Assembly: GCA_030622395.1 (NCBI GenBank)
Contig: JAUXGF010000001.1
Span: 1-23,633, forward strand
Origin: Calditrichaceae bacterium
Lineage (GTDB): Bacteria > Calditrichota > Calditrichia > Calditrichales > Calditrichaceae
Reading direction: 5' to 3'
DNA length: 23,633 nt
A program made the translations under genes and the position numbers. The number at the start of each line of letters is the position of its first letter. Positions within the stretch are counted from its first letter, which is position 1. The notes beneath the pieces were generated by a model. That model ran no database searches, had not been told where the DNA came from, and worked only from the letters and a program-made list of their open reading frames with translations. This document shows positions 15,085 to 21,819 of this stretch, piece by piece.

Positions 15085-15861
15085 TTATGGCGTCCATTTT
15101 ACCCATTTTTCCAACTCGAGGTATACACTGCCAACAAATACTTTCATCCGCGCAGCCAGCGGAACCCGACGGTTATCTATACTAAACCAGCCTTCAAATT
15201 CACCGCTGAATCCGGCTATAGCTTTGAAGTGCGCTTCCCCTTTTAAGTAGTAGGCTGGAATTTTGTCATCAGAAAACAGCACACTTACTGAATCCTTCGA
15301 GCCGGTGAAATTTATATTAAGAATACCCTCCTGCGCTTCATAAGTGACATGTAATTGCTCTTTTTTATTTTTATAACAATTAGCCCTGGCATAAAAAATA
15401 ATAGACATTCCGTCTTGAAGATGTTTTTTCATAGGCAGCCGTTTATCTATTTTTTGATCCGGATTCTCAGCGCCTTCATAATGAACTACTATTTCTTTAT
15501 TGTTATAATCAAAGCGGTATTCACTGTTATATTCTTCTCCGTCTATTTCTTCTTTGCATATCGATAAAAGGGGAAAAGTATCTCCCATTAAGTAACTGTC
15601 AAAAACGCTGTGCATATTAATAAAAAACAACCAGGGATTGGAATCGATTTTAAACTGTGTATGATATGTTTTAACTCCATCAATATTCGTAGTATCGATT
15701 ATGGACAAATGTAATGTTCCCAAACGAATAAATCCCCATGAAACCTTGTAAGTCAGCTCTTCGCCTGTTTGCCATTTAAAGCGTTCCTGGTTTCCCTGTC
15801 CTAATAAAATTGAGCTTGTCATAATTATTAGAATGATTGATTTTTGTATAATATTTTTCAT
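15085..15861 (-). CDS. DUF3108 domain-containing periplasmic protein
   Basis: 258 residues beginning with a signal peptide (MKNIIQKSIILIIMTSSILLG, cleavage near residue 21-23). The mature part opens with EELTYKVSWGFIRLGTLHLS, the typical start of DUF3108 proteins, which form a beta-rich fold related to lipid-binding LolA/LppX-like barrels. The rest alternates short hydrophobic strands and charged turns and ends in LELEKWVKW. It follows the LolA-like gene by 24 bp, and both lie downstream of the RND exporter, so a periplasmic role in handling whatever the exporter moves is likely. The family has no established reaction. Confidence 0.85.
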   Translation of the reverse strand: MKNIIQKSIILIIMTSSILLGQGNQERFKWQTGEELTYKVSWGFIRLGTLHLSIIDTTNIDGVKTYHTQFKIDSNPWLFFINMHSVFDSYLMGDTFPLLSICKEEIDGEEYNSEYRFDYNNKEIVVHYEGAENPDQKIDKRLPMKKHLQDGMSIIFYARANCYKNKKEQLHVTYEAQEGILNINFTGSKDSVSVLFSDDKIPAYYLKGEAHFKAIAGFSGEFEGWFSIDNRRVPLAARMKVFVGSVYLELEKWVKWTP

Positions 15862-15885
15862 CTCATCTCTTACTATAAAAGATTT

Positions 15886-16626
15886 TTACTTTGCTCGTTT
15901 CAAATAGCGTTTGGTAAATGTTTTATCCGAAATACCGGTATCAAATTCCACATTATCCAAAATCATTTTAGTGCTGTGTTCTTCTTTTAAATCTTTGATT
16001 TCCATTTCTTTTGAGAACCAGTATTTACCTATTTCTTCGATTTGACGACGGGTCATCACTTTCCACAGATTGCCGCCTTTATCGTAATATTCAATTTTTT
16101 CCGGATAGTAGTTATCCTTTCGGATCGACATCTTCAGCATACCGTAGTCTTTTTTGATGTCCGCTTTGGGCTTCAGCTCCATAACCCAGTGGGTATCATT
16201 TTCGCTGAGTTGTTTGGCGTCGTAGTCTTTAGCGTATTCAAAAGAGCTCAAATCATCATAAGTAAAATCGGTGCCCGCAAATTTGGTGTTTTTTACATGC
16301 GAAGCGATCCGGCGCACCTTATGAAAAGCCGGCATATAGAGATATTGGATATCATCGGGCAAACTCAAAAAAGCGATGCCTTTCTGATCCGCCGGGGCGG
16401 TAAAGCGCATAATACGTTTTTCGGTTCCTTTTTGCAGGAAGGTTGTTTCGCGCACTTTTTCTTTGCCGTTTTTATCAATCAAAATCATTTTCATGTTCGC
16501 GGTCTGATCCTGCGGTGCGTTTACCACAACATCGGCTTTGGCAACAATGGACTGGGCGTCCTGGGCAAACAATGAACCTGTTAATAATAATGTGAATAAG
16601 ACTAATAATAATGAATACGTTCTCAT
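15886..16626 (-). CDS. LolA-like outer membrane lipoprotein-sorting protein (periplasmic partner of RND exporter)
   Basis: Periplasmic carrier with a predicted LolA-like half-barrel fold, of the type usually encoded beside HAE3/MMPL RND exporters. I start it at the ATG at 16626 (246 residues) because AGGAG lies 8 bases upstream and the protein then begins with a clean signal peptide, MRTYSLLLVLFTLLLTGSLFA. The frame also extends to 16677 without a ribosome site. There is no lipobox cysteine, so it is soluble rather than a lipoprotein. Recognisable family stretches include VRETTFLQKGTEKRIMRF, IQYLYMPAFHKVRRI and FTYDDLSS. It starts 52 bp after the RND gene and precedes DUF3108. It is expected to receive a hydrophobic cargo from the RND protein. 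Confidence 0.87.
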   Translation of the reverse strand: MRTYSLLLVLFTLLLTGSLFAQDAQSIVAKADVVVNAPQDQTANMKMILIDKNGKEKVRETTFLQKGTEKRIMRFTAPADQKGIAFLSLPDDIQYLYMPAFHKVRRIASHVKNTKFAGTDFTYDDLSSFEYAKDYDAKQLSENDTHWVMELKPKADIKKDYGMLKMSIRKDNYYPEKIEYYDKGGNLWKVMTRRQIEEIGKYWFSKEMEIKDLKEEHSTKMILDNVEFDTGISDKTFTKRYLKRAK

Positions 16627-16634
16627 AGCAAATT

Positions 16635-16639
16635 CTCCT
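16635..16639 (-). promoter_or_regulatory. Ribosome binding site deciding the LolA-like protein start
   Basis: AGGAG on the minus strand inside AAAAGGAGAA, 8 bases before the ATG at 16626. It supports the start that gives a signal peptide. Confidence 0.7.
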
Positions 16640-16678
16640 TTTGATGATTGTATTAGGATTAGTTTGTTTAACTTCATT

Positions 16679-19630
16679 TTACTTTCTGTCCATTTTATTT
16701 TTGTAATTATTTACTACAGATTTGAATTTCTTTTTAGCGCCGTTGATCTTCTGCAGCGCTTCAAGGCGGTTAAAATCTCCTACAAATTTAGCTTTACTTA
16801 ACAGGATAAGCGCCGGCAGAAAAGTAATGGCGCCAAAAGCGCTGATCAACATACTGGCTGCCGTCAGCCATCCAAAACGCTGCATGGGTACTAGTTCACC
16901 TAAGACCAGCACGATAAAACCCATGGCTACTGTAAGAGCATTAATTAAGATTGCCCGCCCGGTGGTTTTTAGCGTTTTTTCTAATGCTTCAAACTCCGAT
17001 TTATTACGGGCAAATTCTTCTTTAAAGCGGGATGTAAAATGAATGGAATAATCGATGCCTATTCCGATGGCGATACTGGCGATCATGATCGTTGACATAT
17101 CGAGTGGTATATTTAGATAGGACATCAGCGCAAAATTCAGCAATACGGTTAAGGCAATAGGCGAAACGGCAATCAATCCGCCAATAAGCGACTTTAATTG
17201 TATCATCAGGATCAAAGTTACCAATGTAAAAGCGATGATCAGGCTTTGAAACTGGCTTTTCATAATGCTTTCATCCAGGCGGGTGAAAATAAGCGGCATA
17301 CCCGATTGTTCCGCCTTAAGTTCAATTTTTTCACCTTTTAAAGAATTCTTTTCAACAAGAGCAAGGGGCAGGGCTAAATTGTTATCATTCAGAACCCAAA
17401 GGTCGTCGCGTAATTCATCACGGAATTTGGCTTTCGATTGTAATTCCTGCGGGAACAAAGGCAGCAAACGCTCAACCCCCGCCATAATTTTTTCGTATTT
17501 GTAAGTTTCGTTTAAGATGACCTGTATGGAATGGGCGGTTTCCGGTAGTAATTCCTGATCTTCCGCAGAAAGAAAAGGAAGACGCCGCTTTAATATTTGC
17601 AGAAGGCTGCTCTGCGAAGGAAGGACGCCGCTTTCCAATTGTTTAACAATATCCCGCCGAATTAAGACGGCTCGTGTTTCATCTTCAATAATGATCTCGG
17701 ATTCATCAAGAAAAAAGTCGTCCATTTGCTCTCCGATTATTACCAGAGCATTATTATCAAATTGTACTGTTTTAATCTTCTGGATTGCCAGGATTTTGTT
17801 TTTTAATTCCTTTTTATTAACGTCTGCATCTTCATCGCGTTTATATGTATCCAAAAGAATTGATGATGCTATTTCATCAGTAAGATATTCCTGAATACCC
17901 GGCTGATTGACGTCAACATTTTGAATGGCGATAAGATTTTTATCTAACCTGTTAGTAACATAATCATTGATAGTATCTACAACCTTCAGGACTTCCTGGG
18001 TTTTCACCGTACCGAGATTAGCCTGTACAATACCTTCGCTGGCTTCGGCATTAACCAGTTGTTCCATTACCGATTCGCCCTCCATAAAAAACCACAAATT
18101 CGTAACGCCTTCGCGCCTATCGGGAATTGTATAATGCCGGTTCATTACTTTGTTCATTTCACAGATCAGGTCAGCCACTGATTGGGGATGATTCACATAG
18201 GGAACCGTTTCCATAAATTTTTCCAGTTTGCGCATTTCCTTTAACACAAAGGGATTTTTCATATCGCCGGTAACCACAATTTGAATCGGGGTCGAGCCGC
18301 CAAAATTTTCTTCCATCATTTCTTCGGCGAGACGAATATCCGTATCCTTCTTGAAATACTCCGTCATATTTACTTCACGATGCAGATTTGGGATACCGAT
18401 TACGGCAAGTACAATAATAATTCCGGCTGAGAATACAATCAGCTTTTCCTTTCTCAGAACAAAATGCGCTAATCGATCCATAAAACGTGCAAGTAAATTA
18501 TCCTCTTTACCCTGTGCTGTTTTTCTTATTTTAGGTTGTTTGAGATAGGATAAAATAGCCGGTATAAAGGTAATGGAAACGATTAGGGCAAAGCCCACGC
18601 CGATACCGGTGAATACGCCGAAGTGGGTGACTACTGTAAGATATGATCCTGCAAAAGCAAAAAAGCCGATCATCGTTGTCGCCCCGGCAAGAACAATGGG
18701 CACGCCCACTTCGGCCAGCGCGTCCTTAATGCAGGTTTCTTTATCCGGGCAGCTCAGAACGCTCTCTTTGTAACGGGCAATCATGTGAATACCGAATGCG
18801 GAACCGATGGCAATAAGAAGCACCGGCATCCCGTTCGATACGATAGATTGGTCAATACCGAGAAGCGTCATTAATCCCATTGCCCAGATAGTGCTGATAA
18901 GCACAGCGCTTAACGGTAACAATACGCCTCTCAGAGTGCGAAAACTAAAATAGAGTGTAATAAGTAACATGATGATGACAATCGGTATGAGCCGTGCCAT
19001 ATCAGTTTCCACTATATCGTTGATCTCCAGCATTTGCATGGGCATACCGGAAAAATAAATGCGGTAATCAGAGGCTGTATCCCAGGTAATTTTTTGTATC
19101 TCTTCTGCGATAGCTTCTTTTTCTGCCTGTTGCTTTAACCGGGCAATGATCAGTGTTATTTTACCATCAGGTGAAATAATGCGCCCGTTGTACATATCCT
19201 TGGCAAGCGCATATTCCCGAATATTCTGCAGCTCTTTAGGATCAGACGAAATATTGTTTTTATCAATGAGTCTTCCAACCTCCAAACCGCCTTCCACACT
19301 TTTAATATCCAGAATATCCGTTAGACTCATTACCGTAGCCACACCGTCAACAGCCTTAATTTTTTCAGTCAGGTTATTTATAGTTTGCAGGGTTTTATAC
19401 TCAAAAACATTGTCTGCTTCAATACCTACCAAAGTCAGAGCTGTACCGGCGTATTCATCCCCGATTCGATTAAACAGAACTACCGCAGGATCGTCCGGTT
19501 TGAGATATGTTAAAACATCGCTGTTTACTTTAGCGTCTTTTAATTGATATCCGAAAAATATTGTAATTATAATAGTGCCAATTATAATTATTAATCGATA
19601 TTTCATTACGAGATCGGCAATTTTCTTCAT
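16679..19630 (-). CDS. RND superfamily exporter (MMPL/HAE3-like, HpnN-like)
   Basis: Large inner-membrane transporter of 983 residues with two homologous halves. Each half has one N-terminal membrane helix, a large periplasmic domain and a five-helix block. Helix 1 is about 12-27; the first block starts near 213 and ends near 360; the second half starts near 393 and its block begins near 794. GSAFGIHMIARYKE in the first half and GIGIDYSIHFTSRFKEE in the second are matching family motifs, the latter with the aspartate expected for proton coupling. The second periplasmic domain is long, which explains the length. Members of this group export hydrophobic molecules such as mycobacterial lipids or hopanoids. 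GGAG five bases before the ATG is a good ribosome site. Upstream lie a weak terminator and a possible TetR site; downstream are LolA-like and DUF3108 genes. Confidence 0.92.
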   Translation of the reverse strand: MKKIADLVMKYRLIIIIGTIIITIFFGYQLKDAKVNSDVLTYLKPDDPAVVLFNRIGDEYAGTALTLVGIEADNVFEYKTLQTINNLTEKIKAVDGVATVMSLTDILDIKSVEGGLEVGRLIDKNNISSDPKELQNIREYALAKDMYNGRIISPDGKITLIIARLKQQAEKEAIAEEIQKITWDTASDYRIYFSGMPMQMLEINDIVETDMARLIPIVIIMLLITLYFSFRTLRGVLLPLSAVLISTIWAMGLMTLLGIDQSIVSNGMPVLLIAIGSAFGIHMIARYKESVLSCPDKETCIKDALAEVGVPIVLAGATTMIGFFAFAGSYLTVVTHFGVFTGIGVGFALIVSITFIPAILSYLKQPKIRKTAQGKEDNLLARFMDRLAHFVLRKEKLIVFSAGIIIVLAVIGIPNLHREVNMTEYFKKDTDIRLAEEMMEENFGGSTPIQIVVTGDMKNPFVLKEMRKLEKFMETVPYVNHPQSVADLICEMNKVMNRHYTIPDRREGVTNLWFFMEGESVMEQLVNAEASEGIVQANLGTVKTQEVLKVVDTINDYVTNRLDKNLIAIQNVDVNQPGIQEYLTDEIASSILLDTYKRDEDADVNKKELKNKILAIQKIKTVQFDNNALVIIGEQMDDFFLDESEIIIEDETRAVLIRRDIVKQLESGVLPSQSSLLQILKRRLPFLSAEDQELLPETAHSIQVILNETYKYEKIMAGVERLLPLFPQELQSKAKFRDELRDDLWVLNDNNLALPLALVEKNSLKGEKIELKAEQSGMPLIFTRLDESIMKSQFQSLIIAFTLVTLILMIQLKSLIGGLIAVSPIALTVLLNFALMSYLNIPLDMSTIMIASIAIGIGIDYSIHFTSRFKEEFARNKSEFEALEKTLKTTGRAILINALTVAMGFIVLVLGELVPMQRFGWLTAASMLISAFGAITFLPALILLSKAKFVGDFNRLEALQKINGAKKKFKSVVNNYKNKMDRK

Positions 19631-19658
19631 GTTTTCTCCATTTTGCTATTTGTTCAAC

Positions 19659-19667
19659 TATTCGACT
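19659..19667. promoter_or_regulatory. Candidate TetR-site motif upstream of RND gene
   Basis: TATTCGACT occurs here, 29-37 bases upstream of the RND start, and again at 20341-20349 upstream of the TetR gene. These are the two places where autoregulation and target regulation would be expected. The surrounding symmetry is imperfect, so the full operator is not defined. Confidence 0.35.
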
Positions 19668-19695
19668 GTTATCGTTTTTTTTTCGATTTTAGAGT

Positions 19696-19729
19696 AATAA
19701 AATTACTGCCTTTTTAAAATAAGCAGTAA
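19696..19729 (-). terminator. Weak intrinsic terminator after the TetR gene
   Basis: On the minus strand, just after the TetR stop, TTACTGC and GCAGTAA form a 7 bp stem around a 13-base loop, followed by TTTTATT. The stem is short and A+T-rich, so termination is probably partial. It would separate TetR from the exporter transcript. Confidence 0.4.
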
Positions 19730-19733
19730 GCGT

Positions 19734-20318
19734 TTAACTCCTCTTTTCAATTCCCTTAAATAAAATCTTTAGTAAAGTATTTATATTTGTTTCAATCTGT
19801 TCTGCGGGAATTTCAATTGTCCACTGAAATTCAAACCCCTTTAAAGCTGCCAGAATAGCTTCAGCCGCCAGCGCGGCATTCTCAACTTTAAAATCACCGC
19901 TTTGAATGCCTTCCTGTAAAATATTGCTGATCAGAGTGGTTTCGAATACGTCGAAAGACTGACGCGCTTTAGTCACGAAAGAATAATGATCTAAATACTC
20001 GTCGCGCAGTGCGCTGTAATAGTTAATAAGGTCTTTCAATGCGACCATACGCGTTATAAAATAAGCCTGCATTTTCTCTTGCGGCGATTTTTCAGTATTC
20101 ACAGCGACAAGTATCTTATCTTGCAGCGTCCGCCCCTCTTTATCTATCACTTCCTGAAATATAGATTCTTTACTTTTAAAATAATAGTATATACTGGCTT
20201 TCCCCATGCGCGCCTTTTTTGCTATATCATCAATGGTAGTTTTAGCCAGCCCGAATTTGGCGAACAAGTTTTGTGCGATTTCCAAAATAAATGTTTTTCT
20301 TTCAGCTCTGTCGATCAT
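19734..20318 (-). CDS. TetR/AcrR-family transcriptional regulator
   Basis: Dimeric one-component repressor of 194 residues, the usual length. The N-terminal DNA-binding domain runs from about residue 8 to 55: ILEIAQNLFAKFGLAKTTID, then DIAKKARMGKASIYYYFKSKE, the classic TetR helix-turn-helix ending in YYYFKSKE. The C-terminal all-helical part (about 65-190) binds the ligand and is not assignable by eye; it is rich in hydrophobic and aromatic residues, compatible with an acyl or lipid-like ligand. It is the first gene of the minus-strand run, 104 bp upstream of the RND exporter, so control of exporter expression is the likely role. GGAG lies just before the ATG. A shared TATTCGACT motif before both genes supports autoregulation. 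Confidence 0.9.
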   Translation of the reverse strand: MIDRAERKTFILEIAQNLFAKFGLAKTTIDDIAKKARMGKASIYYYFKSKESIFQEVIDKEGRTLQDKILVAVNTEKSPQEKMQAYFITRMVALKDLINYYSALRDEYLDHYSFVTKARQSFDVFETTLISNILQEGIQSGDFKVENAALAAEAILAALKGFEFQWTIEIPAEQIETNINTLLKILFKGIEKRS

Positions 20319-20340
20319 AACTCCATCTCGTTTTTTAAAT

Positions 20341-20349
20341 TATTCGACT
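20341..20349. promoter_or_regulatory. Candidate TetR-site motif upstream of TetR gene
   Basis: Second occurrence of TATTCGACT, 23-31 bases upstream of the TetR start. CGACTATTTTAG and the inverted TTATTTAATCG nearby (20345-20369) form a loose inverted repeat. Confidence 0.35.
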
Positions 20350-20816
20350 ATTTTAGTTATTTAATCGAAAAATAAGTAAAAAAGTTTCATTTTGCAAATA
20401 AATTCTCTAATTTTATCATTAAAAAACTATATGTTATTTTGTCTTTTATTGATATAGGGTTGAGTATATTTAGGCGGCAGGCACAGTAAGAATCCTTAGC
20501 ATGGGCTGCGGCCGGCAGTTTTTTTTGTATTGATAGACGGTTTAGGGTTAGCGATAGAGCAATTTTTAATTGGACATATTTTATTCCAGTTCTTATATTA
20601 TTGCGTTATTTTTTTTGAAGACTTTTTAAATAAAGCGATATAAGCAAAAAAATTCAAAGGATATTTTGCGGAACTTAAATAGATAATATGAAAAATTATG
20701 CTTTTGGGAATTATACGGAATGAATCAACGTAATATTAACTTGTTACTTAAATAATTATAAAACGATAAAGTTGCTTAGACTTTATTATGAAATTGTTGT
20801 ATTATGCAGAACCGTT

Positions 20817-20838
20817 CGGCTCACTTACAAGTTAGCCG
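20817..20838. repeat. Imperfect 22 bp palindrome upstream of the KTSC operon
   Basis: CGGCTcACTT, a two-base centre, and AAGTtAGCCG: nine of ten positions pair. It lies 106 bp before the KTSC start and stands out in G+C content from its A+T-rich surroundings. It could be an operator or the trace of a repeat. Confidence 0.4.
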
Positions 20839-20943
20839 TCCACAATATTCATATTAATTTAGAGCCATATTTTCTTTTCAAATTGAGTTTTATTAAAACT
20901 TTCTATTTGTTAATCGTCACATTAAATTTTAAGGAGAAAATAA

Positions 20944-21159
20944 ATGCAAAGAAAAAATGTCGTTTCCTCAAATCTGAAATCTGTTGGTTATGATGAAGAT
21001 TCAAATATTTTAGAAATTGAATTTTTAAGTGGAGGGATATATCAATATTTTAACGTTCCTCATAATGTTCATGCCGGTCTCATGAATGCAAGTTCTCATG
21101 GCACTTACTTTGACAGAAGCGTTAAAAAAGCTGGTTTTAAGTATAAACGTTTAAGGTAA
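20944..21159 (+). CDS. KTSC-domain protein, 71 residues
   Basis: Stand-alone KTSC domain, a small fold named for its resemblance to the lysyl-tRNA synthetase C-terminal region and found alone or fused to nuclease-type domains. Diagnostic stretches are SSNLKSVGYDEDSNILEIEF (8-27), GGIYQYFNVPHNVH (30-43) and SSHGTYFDRSVKKAGFKYKR (50-69), covering the whole domain; the protein has little else. Binding to nucleic acid or a protein partner is a guess. AAGGAG seven bases before the ATG is the strongest ribosome site of the cassette, so this looks like the first gene. It is followed after 11 bp by the GIY-YIG gene. Its function in the cassette is unknown. Confidence 0.85.
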   Translation: MQRKNVVSSNLKSVGYDEDSNILEIEFLSGGIYQYFNVPHNVHAGLMNASSHGTYFDRSVKKAGFKYKRLR

Positions 21160-21170
21160 GCGATTCATTT

Positions 21171-21623
21171 ATGAAATCTATAAAATTGTTTTTTGATGAA
21201 GCCAAAGAATTTGAACCCCGTTTTATTCAACCACTTATGGGCATAAGAGGCTTATATTTTATTTTTTCTAAAAAAACTGATATTAATTATCCTTTTAGGA
21301 AATCTAAATTGCTTTATATCGGAATGAGTGAAAAGAAAACCAATAGTATCGGAAAAAGATTATCCGATCATTATGATGGAAAATCAGGAAATATAGGTAT
21401 AACCAATTATAAGAACACAGAACAATTGTATCTCACTTACATTAATTATGAAATGTTGCAAAATCTGTGGGAATACAGAGTGGAAGATTTGGAAAGTTAT
21501 TATATATTGGATTTTGTAAAACACTATGGCGTTTATCCTATTTGTAATAATAAAACTGGATTTGATATTTTGAAGTCCAATTTGGATTTAACTATTGAAA
21601 TAGATTGGTCTTATTTTGAGTGA
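21171..21623 (+). CDS. GIY-YIG nuclease-like protein, 150 residues
   Basis: Single-domain GIY-YIG-type protein. The two name motifs are GLYFIF (27-32) and LLYIG (47-51). They are followed by the catalytic-type arginine in GKRLSDH (61-67, Arg63), a glutamate in DLESYYILDF (106-115, Glu108) that fits the metal-binding residue, and a closing asparagine in YPICNNK (122-128). All expected catalytic positions appear present, so DNA cleavage is plausible. The insert between YIG and the glutamate is longer than in minimal GIY-YIG domains. No DNA-binding domain is attached, so targeting would have to come from a partner. It is packed between the KTSC gene (11 bp) and a 61-residue gene (10 bp), in one operon with the SMC-like ATPase. 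The nuclease effector role is inference. Confidence 0.78.
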   Translation: MKSIKLFFDEAKEFEPRFIQPLMGIRGLYFIFSKKTDINYPFRKSKLLYIGMSEKKTNSIGKRLSDHYDGKSGNIGITNYKNTEQLYLTYINYEMLQNLWEYRVEDLESYYILDFVKHYGVYPICNNKTGFDILKSNLDLTIEIDWSYFE

Positions 21624-21633
21624 GGTTTTTTAA

Positions 21634-21819
21634 ATGAGTGATGAAATAAAAAGCGGAAAACAAATATTGGATGAGTATTTTCAGGAAATTAAAAGTATGC
21701 TTAATGTTGATGAGAATGTTGTTAATTGCATAATTGATTTATATGAGACGGGGAAGCTTTCTGATAAAAACCTGTCCAATGCACTTTTGGAATTACGGGA
21801 GAAACCCGCGAATGAATAA
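21634..21819 (+). CDS. Hypothetical protein, 61 residues, coupled to the ATPase
   Basis: Not recognised. It is a small acidic protein with two predicted helices: about residues 8-22 (KQILDEYFQEIKSML) and a C-terminal part with DLYETGKLSDKNLSNALLEL. There are no Cys residues or membrane segment. GAGG from the end of the preceding gene serves as its ribosome site, and its stop overlaps the ATPase start in ATGAATAA (8 bp), a sign of coupled translation and probably of stoichiometric partnership. It could be an adaptor between ATPase and nuclease or an inhibitor. The conserved-looking operon position, not the sequence, is the argument that it is real. Confidence 0.7.
   Translation: MSDEIKSGKQILDEYFQEIKSMLNVDENVVNCIIDLYETGKLSDKNLSNALLELREKPANE

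Larger units (their letters stand above)
20319..20943. other. 625 bp gene-free stretch at the strand switch
   Basis: Divergent intergenic region between the TetR gene (leftward) and the KTSC gene (rightward), strongly A+T-rich. It contains a candidate regulator motif at 20341-20349, a small G+C-rich spot at about 20501-20518 (GGGCTGCGGCCGGCAG) followed by eight T, and an imperfect 22 bp palindrome at 20817-20838. An open frame at 20772-20993 runs into the KTSC gene in another phase and is not supported. I see no integrase, tRNA or attachment repeat. Confidence 0.7.

Noticed and set aside
16042..16575. 177-codon plus-strand frame
   Set aside because: Lies wholly antisense to the LolA-like gene, whose signal peptide, ribosome site and family motifs are clear.
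20501..20526. Possible intrinsic terminator (CTGC...GCAG followed by eight T)
   Set aside because: The stem has only four pairs and no plus-strand gene lies upstream to terminate.
20817..20838. Integron attC site, because GTTAGCC resembles a core-site box
   Set aside because: The hairpin is far too short for attC, there is no second pair of boxes and no integron integrase.
20772..20993. 73-codon plus-strand frame before the KTSC gene
   Set aside because: No ribosome site, composition typical of A+T-rich noncoding DNA, and it overlaps the well-supported KTSC start in another frame.
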